Positions 28,287 to 36,570 of a DNA stretch of 64,000 nt are shown piece by piece. A program made the translations under genes and the position numbers. Each line of letters starts with the position of its first letter. Position 1 is the stretch's first letter. The notes beneath the pieces are model-generated. The model ran no database searches. It saw nothing but the letters and a program-made list of their open reading frames with translations, and was not told the origin of the DNA. Origin of the DNA: Brevibacterium oceani (lineage in GTDB: Bacteria; Actinomycetota; Actinomycetes; Actinomycetales; Brevibacteriaceae); assembly GCF_013623835.1 (NCBI RefSeq), contig NZ_JABKDE010000003.1, forward strand, positions 186,001 through 250,000, written 5' to 3'.

Positions 28287-29105
28287 TCAGGCCTCGGCGG
28301 CTTCCCCCGGGAAGCGCCCGCCGAGCAGGCGCGTGATGCGTTCGGCGGCATCGACGAGCGGTTCGACCCACTCTTCGCAGACCTCACGCGGCATCCGGAA
28401 CACCGGCCCGTTGATCGACACCGCCGAGATGATCCTGGCTCGTGCGTCAAAGACCGGTGCGGAGAGCCCAGAGGCCCCGGACTCCCGCTCGCCGATGGTG
28501 ATCGCGAACCCGTCGGCCTTCGTCTGAGCGACCACGTGGCGCAGCTCGTCCGGTGAGGTGATCGTCGCCTCGGTGAGGGGATCAAGAGGGTCGACGAGGA
28601 GTTCCTCGACCGACTCCGGGTCCCACGCCAGGAGCACACGAGATGCCGAGCCCACATGCAGTGGCATCATCTTCCCGACGTGCATCTCCCGGCGCAGTGC
28701 GTGCCGAGTCTCAGCGAGTCCGACGCAGACCCGATACCGGCCTTCGCGGCGGAACAGAATCGCCGATTCTCCGGTGAGATCTCGCAGTTCCTTGAGGACC
28801 GGGTCGACGACATCGTGCTCGCTGCGACCCGCCGTCGCCGGGGCCGCCCAGAACGCCATCCTGATGCCGATCCGGTACCGATCGTCGTCCTTTTCGAGGA
28901 AACCCTGGTCGACGAGGTTGGCCACGAGTCGCTGGACGGTCGACGTCGGCAGACCGGTGGTCGCTCGGATGTCTGCGAGCGTGCGTTCGGGCTCGCGCAG
29001 CGAGAAGGCGTCGAGGATCGAAGAGATCTTCCCGAGCACGAGCAGCTGATTCTGCCGCCCGGGTTGCTTGTCCACATCGTCCATATCGCTCAGCTTAGTC
29101 GGCAA
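28287..29105 (-). CDS. IclR-family regulator of the GntP/CoA-transferase cassette
   Basis: A 272-residue IclR-type regulator: the N-terminal winged helix (LGKISSILDAFSLREPERTL, then TTGLPTSTVQRLVANLVDQG at about residues 49-68) and a C-terminal GAF-like effector domain containing GSASRVLLAW and FDARARIISAVSINGPVFRM. The TTG at 29105, with GGAGG 11 nt upstream, or the ATG at 29084 is the start. It is convergent with the permease-transferase-lyase operon and probably acts at the palindrome over that operon's -10 box (24397-24415). A long palindrome lies between it and the upstream aldolase gene. Confidence 0.88.
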   Translation of the reverse strand: MPTKLSDMDDVDKQPGRQNQLLVLGKISSILDAFSLREPERTLADIRATTGLPTSTVQRLVANLVDQGFLEKDDDRYRIGIRMAFWAAPATAGRSEHDVVDPVLKELRDLTGESAILFRREGRYRVCVGLAETRHALRREMHVGKMMPLHVGSASRVLLAWDPESVEELLVDPLDPLTEATITSPDELRHVVAQTKADGFAITIGERESGASGLSAPVFDARARIISAVSINGPVFRMPREVCEEWVEPLVDAAERITRLLGGRFPGEAAEA

Positions 29106-29120
29106 ACCACCATCACCCTC

Positions 29121-29188
29121 CCATAACTACCCGACGGCGGCCCAGCAACTTCGCGCGAGGTATCTGGGCCGCCGTCGGGTAGTAATAG
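29121..29188. repeat. Palindromic repeat, family 1, copy 1
   Basis: Arms 29126-29145 and 29164-29183 are perfect 20-nt reverse complements starting ACTACCCGACGG. The centre contains TCGCGCGA. The same element, with paired base changes, occurs at 62239-62296 and 62746-62813. It lies between the stop of the HpcH-type aldolase and the start of the IclR gene, both on the minus strand. Confidence 0.85.
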
Positions 29189-29191
29189 AGG

Positions 29192-29950
29192 TCAACTTCG
29201 GGCGGTCTCCAGATCCTCTCGGAAGGCTCGGCCCGCGGCTCCGAGGTCGCCGCATGAGGTGATGAAGCGGAAACCCTGTTCCTTGCGCAGCTTGGCCTCG
29301 GCACCGTCGCCGCAGTGGATTCCCGGGACGATGCCCGCGGCATCGGCAGCCGTGCGGATGCGCACGAGAGCCTCGGCGTGGGCCTCGTTGTGCTGACCCG
29401 GCAGCGCACCGACGGCGAACGCGAGGTCCGAGGGTCCGACATAGACCCCGTCGATGCCGGGCACCGCGCAGATGTCCTCGACGTTGGCAAGGCCGTCCTC
29501 GTTCTCGATCATGACGAAGAGCAGCGGGCGCTCGGCCGTGGTGTCCTGCACGGCATTGTGCATGATCTCCGCGGCCGGCCCCCATGATCGATCCCCGCCC
29601 CGCGAGGGATAGTCGAGGGCACTGACAGCAGCTTCGGCCTCAGCGACCGAGGACACGAGCGGGACGATGATCGCTTCGACGCCGGCGTCGGCGAGCGCCC
29701 CGATCTCCGTGAACCGGTTCGCCGCGACCCGCGCCGTCACGAGCGCATCCCCGCTGGCGCGCACCGCATCGGTCAATCGCAGCACATCGGTGGGCCGGAT
29801 CAGCCCGTGCTGCAGATCCAGGCAGACATAGTCGAATCCGGACGATGATCCGATCTTCGCAAGCTCCGGACTCGTCGACATCATCCACAGTCCGTTGTAG
29901 GTCTCCCCCGCGCGCAGGCGGGCCCGATGATTCTCAATCGCAGCAGTCAT
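29192..29950 (-). CDS. HpcH/HpaI-family aldolase
   Basis: A 252-residue class II, metal-dependent aldolase of the HpcH/HpaI family, acting on 4-hydroxy-2-oxo acids to release pyruvate. Visible blocks are GLWMMSTSPELAKIGSSSGF at about residues 20-39, DYVCLDLQHGL with the catalytic His, ARVAANRFTEIGALADAGVE, VMIENEDGLANVEDI with a metal-ligand Glu, and VYVGPSDLAFAVG with the metal-ligand Asp. Length is typical. No partner gene identifies the substrate; sugar-acid-derived 2-keto-3-deoxy acids are plausible given the surroundings. It ends 4 bp before a palindromic repeat. Confidence 0.88.
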   Translation of the reverse strand: MTAAIENHRARLRAGETYNGLWMMSTSPELAKIGSSSGFDYVCLDLQHGLIRPTDVLRLTDAVRASGDALVTARVAANRFTEIGALADAGVEAIIVPLVSSVAEAEAAVSALDYPSRGGDRSWGPAAEIMHNAVQDTTAERPLLFVMIENEDGLANVEDICAVPGIDGVYVGPSDLAFAVGALPGQHNEAHAEALVRIRTAADAAGIVPGIHCGDGAEAKLRKEQGFRFITSCGDLGAAGRAFREDLETARS

Positions 29951-30084
29951 GCCTGCATCGAATCACGGAATCCGACGCGGCACCAGGGGTGCCCGATATC
30001 CGGATGGCCTTCGCCGAGGTGGCCCCACCGTCCCCGCGAAACCGGGCCCCGCCTCGGTGCAGGGAATCATCCCGCCGAGGCGGC

Positions 30085-30636
30085 TCAGCCGTCTTCGAGG
30101 AGCGGGCCGATCACCCGGTGGCGGGCGATGACGAAGGGATCGCTGTGCCCGACTTCGAGGAGTTCGAGGTCGAGGCGGCGCGGCAGCAGGGGACGGCCCC
30201 TGCCGAGGACGACGGGAGCGGTGAAGGTGATGATCTCGTCGAGGAATCCCTCGTCGGCGAACTGACCGGCGAGGTCTCCCCCGCCCATCACCCACAGGTC
30301 GTGGTCGCCGGTGGCCGTGCACATCTCGAAGTAGTGGTCGGCGATCGAGCCCTGCGCGAAGCGAATGTCAGGTGTCTTCCCCTCCTTGCCCGCCTCGGGC
30401 AGTGCGAGCTTGCGGTGCGTCATCACCCACGCGGGAGCGCTGTAGGGCCAAGGTCCGTCGAGGTTGCGCAGCACCCACTCGTAGGTTGTCGCGCCCATGA
30501 CGAGCGCGCCGACACCGTCGATGAAGCCGTCGTCCGGCGGCTCCTCGGTCTGCCGCAGCAGCCACTCGAGGGAGTCGTTCGGGTCCGCAATGAACCCGTC
30601 GAGCGTGGTCGCGGTGTAATAGACGGTGCGTGGCAC
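30085..30636 (-). CDS. Dihydrofolate reductase-family protein (RibD C-terminal domain)
   Basis: A 183-residue protein of the RibD_C/YwjB group within the dihydrofolate reductase fold, a putative NADPH-dependent reductase of unknown substrate. The blocks VYYTATTLDGFIADPNDSLE at residues 4-23, ALVMGATTYEWVL, WVMTHRKL and DLWVMGGGDLAGQFADEGF are typical. A GTG start at 30636 is preferred because an AAAGG-containing site precedes it and the homology begins there. The following 300 bp up to 30936 contain only a long palindrome. A second member lies at 44371-44937. Confidence 0.85.
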   Translation of the reverse strand: MPRTVYYTATTLDGFIADPNDSLEWLLRQTEEPPDDGFIDGVGALVMGATTYEWVLRNLDGPWPYSAPAWVMTHRKLALPEAGKEGKTPDIRFAQGSIADHYFEMCTATGDHDLWVMGGGDLAGQFADEGFLDEIITFTAPVVLGRGRPLLPRRLDLELLEVGHSDPFVIARHRVIGPLLEDG

Positions 30637-30781
30637 AGGCGGCCTTTCCTCCCGAGCCTGCGGCGGTCGTGGTGAGTCTTCTGCCCGCCGAGGCTGCGTC
30701 GATGTCGGTCTCTGGCATCCTACTTGCCGCCACCTGGCCTGCGCGGGAGCTCTTCGCTTCACCTGCGTAGGCGTCTTACGA

Positions 30782-30849
30782 CATCGGCTCGGTGAAGCAA
30801 CACCAGCTTGGTGCATAGACCGAGCTGGTGTTGTTTCACCGAGCCGATG
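30782..30849. repeat. 68-bp intergenic palindrome
   Basis: The arms 30782-30808 and 30823-30849 (27 nt, beginning CATCGGCTCGGTGAAGC) are reverse complements with one C/T difference that leaves a G-T wobble in RNA. The loop is 14 nt. It lies in a 300-bp gap between the GMC oxidoreductase stop and the upstream region of the DHFR-like gene. The sequence is unrelated to the family 1 repeats, but the length is the same. Confidence 0.85.
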
Positions 30850-30936
30850 GATCGGAACGAACCCGCGGGACCGCTGAGTCGCCCGGCGCCGAGTCGCCCG
30901 GCGGCCGTCGTGGCCGCCGGGTCACTCTCGCCGGTC

Positions 30937-32574
30937 TCAGACCTCCCCGGTCCACAGCTGTTCGGCGATGTATTCGGCCTGGCGGATGGCGAGCGCGACG
31001 ATGGTCAGCGTCGGATTCGCCGCCGCACCTGTCGTGAACACCGAGCCGTCGGAGATGAAGAGATTCTTCACATCGTGCGTGCGGCCCCACTTGTCGACGA
31101 CACCGTCCTCAGGGCGTTCGCTCATCCGCGCGGTGCCGAGGTTGTGCGTCGACGGGTACGGCGGGGTGTGGTGTGACGTCTGCGCTCCGACCGCCTCGTA
31201 GACACTCTGGCCCGCAGCATATGCGTGTTCGCGCATCGCCAGGTCGTTGACGTGGTCATCGTAGTGGACGTTGGGAACGGGCAGCCCGTGCTGGTCTTTC
31301 ACCGTCGTATTGAGCGTGACACGGTTCGACTCCTGCGGCATGTCCTCGCCGACGATCCACATACCAGCGGTATTGAGGTACCGGTCGAGCAGCTCCGCGA
31401 AGTCCGGGCCCCAGCCGCCGGGTTCGACGAACGAGGCCATGAACGCCGGACCCAGCGAGATCGTCTCCATGTAGTACCCGCCCGAGAATCCGCGATCCGG
31501 GTCGTGGATCGACTCGTCGGCGATGACCCCGGCCATCGTCTCCCCGCGATACATCCGGACCGGCTTGTCGAAGTGACCCCACACCGTGCCGGTGAGGTGG
31601 CGCATATAGTTCCTGCCCACTTGTCCCGAGGAGTTCGCCAGCCCGTCGGGGAAGGACGGGGTGCCGGAGAGGAGGAGCAGCCTCGGCGTCTCGATCGAGT
31701 TGCCGGCCACGCAGACGAGCTTCGCCGCCTGCCGATGAAGGTTGCCGTCCCGATCGAGGTAGAGCACGGCGTCTGCTCGGCCATTCGCATCGTGGGTGAT
31801 CTGCACGGCCTGCGACTCCGGGCGCAGGTCGAGCAGACCGGTGTCCGCTGCCCTCGGCAGCTCTCTGACCAGGGTCGACCACTTCGACTTGTTCTTATCA
31901 CCTTGGAAGTTGAAGCCGTCCTGGATCGAGGCGGGCCTGCCGTCGTACTCTTCGGCGTTCGTCGCGTACGGGCCGGTGGCATAGAACTTGTAGCCGACCT
32001 CTTTCGCGCCGTTCGCGAAGACCTTGTAGTTGTTGTTCGCCGGCAGCGGCGGGCGACCGTGGACGTGGGTCGAGCCCATCGCCTTCTCCGCCCGGTCATA
32101 GTAGGGCGCCATCTCCTCGAGCGTGATCGGCCAGTCGAGGAGGTTCGCCCCGTCGATGCGGCCGTAGGTGGATCGCGCCTTGAACTCGTGGTTCTTGAAC
32201 CTCGGGGTCGCGCCCGACCAGTGGGTCGTCGTCCCGCCGACGGCCTTGACGATCCAGGCCGGAAGGTTCGGGAAGTCCCTAGCGATCCGCCAGGACCCGG
32301 TCGTCGTCCTCGGATCGAGCCAGGCCATCTGGTTGAAGGCCTCCCACTCGTTGTTGACGTAGTCCTCGTTGCGCAGGTACGGCCCGGCCTCGAGGACGAC
32401 GACGGGGATTCCCTTGGCGGTGAGCTCGTAGGCAAGCGTGCCTCCGCCGGCACCGGAGCCGACGATGACCACAGCCTCCTCGTCGGGGTCGATGCTGAAT
32501 CCGGTCACGCTGGCTCCTGCCTGGGGTCCTGCGGTGCCTATTCCTGCGGTTCCTGCGTTCTGCTGGGCGCTCAT
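30937..32574 (-). CDS. GMC-family FAD oxidoreductase (gluconate 2-dehydrogenase-like large subunit)
   Basis: A 545-residue flavoprotein. The FAD-binding GSGAGGGTLAYELTAKG is at about residue 40, VGGTTTHWSGATPRF near 120, CVAGNSIETPRLLLLS near 290, and the C-terminal THNLGTARMSE followed by SVFTTGAAANPTLTIVALA, with the catalytic His/Asn region. It resembles the large subunit of membrane-bound gluconate/sorbitol dehydrogenases. The ATG at 32574 shares its A with the TGA of the preceding small subunit. Oxidation of an aldonic acid or polyol is likely. No cytochrome c subunit is visible nearby, so the electron acceptor is unknown. Confidence 0.88.
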   Translation of the reverse strand: MSAQQNAGTAGIGTAGPQAGASVTGFSIDPDEEAVVIVGSGAGGGTLAYELTAKGIPVVVLEAGPYLRNEDYVNNEWEAFNQMAWLDPRTTTGSWRIARDFPNLPAWIVKAVGGTTTHWSGATPRFKNHEFKARSTYGRIDGANLLDWPITLEEMAPYYDRAEKAMGSTHVHGRPPLPANNNYKVFANGAKEVGYKFYATGPYATNAEEYDGRPASIQDGFNFQGDKNKSKWSTLVRELPRAADTGLLDLRPESQAVQITHDANGRADAVLYLDRDGNLHRQAAKLVCVAGNSIETPRLLLLSGTPSFPDGLANSSGQVGRNYMRHLTGTVWGHFDKPVRMYRGETMAGVIADESIHDPDRGFSGGYYMETISLGPAFMASFVEPGGWGPDFAELLDRYLNTAGMWIVGEDMPQESNRVTLNTTVKDQHGLPVPNVHYDDHVNDLAMREHAYAAGQSVYEAVGAQTSHHTPPYPSTHNLGTARMSERPEDGVVDKWGRTHDVKNLFISDGSVFTTGAAANPTLTIVALAIRQAEYIAEQLWTGEV

Positions 32575-33152
32575 CACTTCTTCACCTCACCCATGTCGGC
32601 GGCTTGCGGGGACGGCTGGTTGGTCGAGTGGTCTCTGGCGGTGCCTCCGGCCGGTGCGCCCGCCTTCGCTCCTTCGCCGAGCTCGGGCAGCGGCTCGTCC
32701 TCGGGGTAGACGATGCTCGGTTCGGGCAGCCAGTCGAGGTCGTCGAAGCCGCGATTGATGTAGCCGCCCTTGTCGAACGAGGGTCCTTCGTAGCCGAGGG
32801 TCTCCCACACCTCGGCGTCGTCGTAGAGGTTGAGCACGGCGGTGCGGCGGACGAAGCCGAAGAACTCGGTGGACTCGACGCGGCGCAGCACCTTCAGCGC
32901 TGACTCGTCGTCGAGTCCGCAGAAGTCACCGTCGGAGAGCTGATCGAGGGAGAGCAGCCCCTGGATGAGGGCGACTCGAAACCAGGTCTCCTCATCGGCG
33001 GCGGTGATGAGGGTGTCCGCGGTGCGCTCGTAGGGACCGTCGGGGAAATCGGCGTGCGGGAATGCCACACGCAGAACACGGATGAGGGTCTGGCGTGCCT
33101 CATCGGTCATCTCCATCGCGTTGAGCGACGGATATTTGGCGGGGAATGCCAT
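32574..33152 (-). CDS. Gluconate 2-dehydrogenase subunit 3-family protein
   Basis: A 192-residue small-subunit protein. The segment TLIRVLRVAFPHADFPDGPY, then AVLNLYDDAEVWETLGYEGP and FDKGGYINRGFDDLDWLPEP, matches the subunit 3 family that accompanies GMC dehydrogenases. No twin-arginine or Sec signal is evident at its N-terminus, unlike many homologues, so the complex may be cytoplasmic or exported by another route. The C-terminal 35 residues are low-complexity. It is translationally coupled to the large subunit by TGATG. Confidence 0.82.
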   Translation of the reverse strand: MAFPAKYPSLNAMEMTDEARQTLIRVLRVAFPHADFPDGPYERTADTLITAADEETWFRVALIQGLLSLDQLSDGDFCGLDDESALKVLRRVESTEFFGFVRRTAVLNLYDDAEVWETLGYEGPSFDKGGYINRGFDDLDWLPEPSIVYPEDEPLPELGEGAKAGAPAGGTARDHSTNQPSPQAADMGEVKK

Positions 33153-33309
33153 CGGATGCTCCTTTGCTCCTGCTCGCGCGCCCAGCCGTCCGGACTCACC
33201 GAGGCGGTCCGACCGGGCGCCGTTGCCGTTCCGGTCACAAGAAACTTATGTGAAGCAGAGCACATGCGACTATCCTCATTCTCACGACGTGAAAAAGTCA
33301 GGAGACCCC

Positions 33310-34095
33310 TTGTCGAACAGTGCCGTGATCCAGCGAGTCTTCTCCGTCCTCGAGGCGGTCGCCGCCACCGGGAGTGCCTCGGCGAAGACCGTCTCCGACC
33401 GCTTAGAGATCCCGCTGCCCACCGTCTACCGGCTCCTCCACGAGCTCGAGACCGGCGGCTACCTCGTCTATCTCAAGGACCCGAAACGCTTCGAACTCGG
33501 GCCGAAATGCTTCGAACTCGGCCTGTCCTTCCAGCAGCGCCTCGTCGCCCCGTTCCCGATCCGCCAGATCACCGACCAGCTCCACCGCACGCTGGGCACC
33601 GCAGCGTACTTCGCGATCTATCGCGGCTCCGACATCATCCTCACCTACTGCTCCGACTGCGAGAAGCACCCGCGGCTGCGACCGCTGCGCTTCGGCTTCC
33701 ACGAGGCCGCCCACGCGACCGCCTTCGGCAAGATCCTCCTGGCCGCCATGCCTGCGCTCCAGCGCACCGACTACCTCGAGGCGCGGGGGATGACGGTGCT
33801 CACCCCGCAGACGATCATCAACCGCGATGACCTCGACGACCACCTCGCCGAGGTGGCCCTGCGCGGCATCGCGTGGGAGCACGACGAGTTCCTCCCGCGC
33901 CAGACCTGTGCCGCGGTCCCGGTGCGCAACGGCACGGGCGTGCAGGTCGGGGCGATCGCGGTGAGCACCCCGTCGACGAAGGCGCACGGGCGGATGAAGG
34001 AGATCGAATCGACGCTGCGCGACCACGCGGGACTCGCTTCGAGCTACCTGCGCGGCGGGGCCGAACTCATCCCCACCGCGGCACCCGAGCGGTGA
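33310..34095 (+). CDS. IclR-family regulator
   Basis: A 261-residue IclR-type protein. The winged helix reads VIQRVFSVLEAVAATGSASA at about residues 6-25, then RLEIPLPTVYRLLHELETGG. The effector domain contains HATAFGKILLAAMP and AVPVRNGTGVQVGAIAVSTP. The TTG at 33310 with AGGAG (33300-33304) 5 nt upstream is the best start; a GTG at 33289 is possible. It is divergent from the GMC dehydrogenase genes, so regulation of them is likely. The last codons fall inside a set of three 20-bp tandem repeats. Confidence 0.87.
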   Translation: MSNSAVIQRVFSVLEAVAATGSASAKTVSDRLEIPLPTVYRLLHELETGGYLVYLKDPKRFELGPKCFELGLSFQQRLVAPFPIRQITDQLHRTLGTAAYFAIYRGSDIILTYCSDCEKHPRLRPLRFGFHEAAHATAFGKILLAAMPALQRTDYLEARGMTVLTPQTIINRDDLDDHLAEVALRGIAWEHDEFLPRQTCAAVPVRNGTGVQVGAIAVSTPSTKAHGRMKEIESTLRDHAGLASSYLRGGAELIPTAAPER

Positions 34096-34140
34096 CGACG
34101 GAATCTGAGCGTTGACGACGACACCTGAGCGTTGACGACC
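34081..34140 (+). repeat. Three tandem 20-bp repeats
   Basis: Units at 34081-34100, 34101-34120 and 34121-34140 share the pattern CYGAGCGKTGACGAC (Y = C/T, K = G/T); units two and three are nearly identical. The first unit overlaps the IclR stop codon. They end 123 bp before the SDR gene and could be regulator sites or a duplication of the gene end. Confidence 0.7.
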
Positions 34141-34263
34141 GGCCACGGCAACCTCGGCGGGGATCTCGGAATTCTCACCACACGAGAACGATCATGTTCC
34201 CGGCCGACACCGCGTGGAAAGAATGAGCGTGCTCACTCAAGGACGAGACATCAAGGAGTAGAT

Positions 34264-35049
34264 ATGAGCACGAGCACCAGCGTCGCTGTGGTCACGGGAT
34301 CCGGGCGCGGCATCGGACAAGGCATCGCGACTCGGCTCGGCGCGGACGGCCATCACGTCATCGTCGCCGACCTCCCGACCATGCAGGACGGAGTCGCCGA
34401 GACCATCGAGACGATCGAAAAGGCAGGTGGGAAGGCCAGCGGCGCCGAGGTGGACGTCACCGACGAGGAATCGCTGAGCCGCCTCGTCGAGGTGGCCGTG
34501 GAGGCGGGCGGCAAACTCGACGTCTTCGTCGCGAACGCCGGAATCGCTCAGGTGGAACCGCTCATCGAGTATTCGAAGGCCGATTTCGAGAAGATCGTCG
34601 ACGTCAATCTCACCGGCGTCTTCCTGTCCTATCAGGCGGCGGCGAAGCAGATGATCAAGCAGGGCAACGGCGGGAAGATCATCGGCGCAGCCTCGATCGT
34701 CGCGTTCCGCCCTTTCGCCCTCCTCTCCCCGTATTCGGCGACGAAGTGGGCCGTCCGCGGCCTCACCCAGGGCGCGGCGATGGAGTGGGCCAAGCACGGC
34801 ATCACCGTCAACGCGTACGGCCCGGGCATCGTCGGCACCGCGATGTGGGACCTCATCGATGAGAAGCTCGCCGCCGAGGAGGGGCTGGCCAAGGGGGAGG
34901 CGATCAAGAAATACGCCGGTGACATCCTCCTCGGCCGGGTGTCCGTGCCGGAGGACGTCGCCAACCTCGTGTCGTTCCTCGCCGGCGAGGACTCCGACTA
35001 CATCACCGGACAGACCATGCTCGTCGACGGCGGCATGCAGTTCTCCTAG
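34264..35049 (+). CDS. SDR-family acetoin/diacetyl reductase-like protein
   Basis: A 261-residue short-chain dehydrogenase. The cofactor loop [15 protein letters not shown] is at about residues 11-25, NAGIAQ near 90, the catalytic Ser in [10 protein letters not shown] and YSATK with the catalytic Tyr and Lys near 160. The segment [20 protein letters not shown] plus [14 protein letters not shown] is typical of (S)-acetoin-forming diacetyl reductases and meso-butanediol dehydrogenases. AAGGAG precedes the ATG. Its upstream region holds a 12-bp palindrome TGAGCGTGCTCA (34224-34235). A monooxygenase-like gene follows 92 bp downstream. Confidence 0.87.
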   Translation: MSTSTSVAVVTGSGRGIGQGIATRLGADGHHVIVADLPTMQDGVAETIETIEKAGGKASGAEVDVTDEESLSRLVEVAVEAGGKLDVFVANAGIAQVEPLIEYSKADFEKIVDVNLTGVFLSYQAAAKQMIKQGNGGKIIGAASIVAFRPFALLSPYSATKWAVRGLTQGAAMEWAKHGITVNAYGPGIVGTAMWDLIDEKLAAEEGLAKGEAIKKYAGDILLGRVSVPEDVANLVSFLAGEDSDYITGQTMLVDGGMQFS

Positions 35050-35141
35050 GCTGGACCTGTACCGGTTGCACCGACTGTCCGAGACTGACCACCTCAGATC
35101 GATCATTTGAGTAAGACCACCGAAGAAAGAAGGAAGAAGCC

Positions 35142-35471
35142 ATGATCTTCATCGTCGTGAAGTTCCCCGTCAAGCCCGAGTTGGCCGAGCAGTGGCCCGA
35201 GATCACCCGCGAATTCACCGAGGCGACCCGTGCCGAACCCGGAAACAAGTGGTTCGACTGGTCGCGCAGCCTCGATGACCCGAATGAGTACGTCCTCGTT
35301 GAGGCCTTCGACGACGACGCCGCCGAGGCGCATGTGAAGTCCGACCACTTCCAGGCCGCGACCGCCGATGGCGGGCCGATGCACTCCGCGCTGGCAGCGA
35401 CCCCGAAGATCATCTCCCGTCAGATCGACGGTGACGATTGGGATGCGATGGGCGAGCTGCAGATCGACTGA
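35142..35471 (+). CDS. ABM-domain (putative quinol monooxygenase) protein
   Basis: A 109-residue ferredoxin-like-fold protein of the antibiotic biosynthesis monooxygenase (YgiN-like) family. Typical features are MIFIVVKFPVKPELAEQWPE at the start, NKWFDWSRSLDDPNEYVLVE in the middle and the HVKSDHF helix. The one-domain length fits homodimeric family members, whose roles range from quinol oxidation to stress-related detoxification. It probably belongs with the upstream SDR gene. A strong hairpin follows 54 bp after the stop. Confidence 0.82.
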   Translation: MIFIVVKFPVKPELAEQWPEITREFTEATRAEPGNKWFDWSRSLDDPNEYVLVEAFDDDAAEAHVKSDHFQAATADGGPMHSALAATPKIISRQIDGDDWDAMGELQID

Positions 35472-35525
35472 ACCCCACCGAGGCGGCCGTCCCTGATCGG
35501 GACGACCTCATTCGCCGAGACAGCC

Positions 35526-35560
35526 GCGCGGGTCCGCTGATGCGTTCAGCGGACCCGCGC
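35526..35560. terminator. Hairpin after the SDR/ABM genes
   Basis: A perfect 15-bp stem (GCGCGGGTCCGCTGA with its complement) around a 5-nt loop. No U-tract follows, as is common in high-GC actinobacteria. It would end the SDR/ABM transcript and insulate the toxin-antitoxin genes. Confidence 0.65.
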
Positions 35561-35622
35561 CCTATTCACCGTCACCCTCGCTGCAGCTCGGTTGAGTCTA
35601 TTCCCATGCCGCACACCGGTTG

Positions 35623-35637
35623 ATAAGATTGTCTTAT
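35623..35637 (+). promoter_or_regulatory. Palindrome over the -10 and start codon of mntA
   Basis: ATAAGA, 3 nt, TCTTAT. It contains TAAGAT (35624-35629), a good -10, and runs into the ATG at 35636. TTCCCA 17 bp upstream would be a weak -35. There is no Shine-Dalgarno, so the transcript is probably leaderless. It is likely the site for autoregulation by the HTH of MntA. Confidence 0.5.
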
Positions 35638-36109
35638 GAGCTTCGTCGACGAGTACCGCCACGCGCAACGCTGTGAAGACATTGCGCGACTGCGCCGTGC
35701 ACTCGCACTCCGAGCCATGCTCGCCACTGGCATGAGTCAGCGAGAGATCGCGTATGAGCTTGGAATCTCGCAGCCTGCCGTGAGTCAGCAGCTCAAATTC
35801 GCCCCCGCTCTTGATCTGGTTCATCCGGAGATCCTCCTGGAAGCCGCTGTTCCGATTCTCATGAAACTAGCCTCGGATCACGGCTATGAGAACTTGGCTG
35901 TCTTCGGTTCCGCTGCGCGCCGTGAAGCTCGAATGGACTCCGATATCGACTTGCTCGTCGACGCTCCGGAAGGCACTTCGTCTTTCGCCTTCATCCGTTT
36001 CAAACAACTTATCGAGAAGGTTCTCGGCAGAGAGATCGACTTGGTCGACTATGGCGGACTGAAGCCGGGGGTAGACGATGACATCCGCCGAGAAGCGGTG
36101 TCACTGTGA
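35636..36109 (+). CDS. mntA: MntA-type nucleotidyltransferase antitoxin with N-terminal HTH
   Basis: A 157-residue two-domain protein. Residues 1-55 form an Xre/sigma-like helix-turn-helix (GMSQREIAYELGISQPAVSQ near 35-54). Residues 75-157 are a minimal nucleotidyltransferase with the canonical G-S-x10-D-x-D motif (GSAARREARMDSDID, about residues 92-106) and a third Asp in REIDLVDYG. MntA antitoxins neutralise HepT by adding AMP to its catalytic-site Tyr; the added HTH suggests that it also represses its own promoter. The start codon lies in a palindrome and has no ribosome site. It overlaps hepT by TGATG. Confidence 0.85.
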   Translation: MSFVDEYRHAQRCEDIARLRRALALRAMLATGMSQREIAYELGISQPAVSQQLKFAPALDLVHPEILLEAAVPILMKLASDHGYENLAVFGSAARREARMDSDIDLLVDAPEGTSSFAFIRFKQLIEKVLGREIDLVDYGGLKPGVDDDIRREAVSL

Positions 36110-36480
36110 TGGATCGCAGAATTGCTAAGGAACTGCTCCACATCGAAGCGTGGCTAGATCGTGTCGATGACATCGTCTCCCGAGGGAAAGACGCTTACCT
36201 CCGAGACGAGCTGCTTCAGGAAGCCGGAGATTCCCTGATGATGAAGCTCGGCGAAGCCGCAAATCGGCTGTCGCGCATGGAAGCGCGTTCGCCAGCGGGA
36301 ATAGATTGGGCTCTGGCCACCGCCAATCGCAATTTCATCATCCATCAGTACGACGCAATCAATCGCTCCGTCACCTGGCTGACCCTGTCCGTCGACCTCG
36401 GCGAGTGGAAACAGGCGCTTCTGCCCTCGTTCAGAGCGGCGCAATCGTCACTGCAGACGCCCTCTGAACAGACCGACTGA
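36109..36480 (+). CDS. hepT: HepT-type HEPN toxin (RNase)
   Basis: A 123-residue all-helical HEPN protein of the HepT (DUF86) group. The catalytic R-x4-H-x-Y motif is intact as RNFIIHQY near residue 80, so an active RNase is expected. HepT proteins cut RNA and are silenced by MntA through modification of the Tyr in this motif. The ATG shares its A with the mntA stop (TGATG); a GTG one codon earlier is possible. Its length is typical. The pair stands alone between unrelated metabolic genes, and a long palindrome follows. Confidence 0.85.
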   Translation: MDRRIAKELLHIEAWLDRVDDIVSRGKDAYLRDELLQEAGDSLMMKLGEAANRLSRMEARSPAGIDWALATANRNFIIHQYDAINRSVTWLTLSVDLGEWKQALLPSFRAAQSSLQTPSEQTD

Positions 36481-36499
36481 CTCTCGGCACCGGCCAGCT

Positions 36500-36568
36500 C
36501 TCCAGCGTGGTGAACCTGCAATAGCTCGGCCCCCTGCACTAAGCCGCTGCAGGTTCACCAAGCTGAAG
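36500..36568. repeat. About 69-bp imperfect palindrome between convergent genes
   Basis: The core arms TGGTGAACCTGCA (36508-36520) and its complement (36548-36560) are perfect. Pairing resumes after one mismatch and reaches about 36500 and 36568. The centre has diverged. It separates the convergent hepT and flavin reductase genes, so it could act as a two-way terminator. Confidence 0.7.
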
Positions 36569-36570
36569 GC

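Noticed and set aside
34081..34140. Possible CRISPR-like array
   Set aside because: Only three units of 20 bp directly abut, without spacers or cas genes nearby.
34224..34235. TGAGCGTGCTCA palindrome upstream of the SDR gene as an operator
   Set aside because: Only 12 bp in GC-rich DNA, no second copy and no regulator that can be assigned; mentioned under the SDR gene only.
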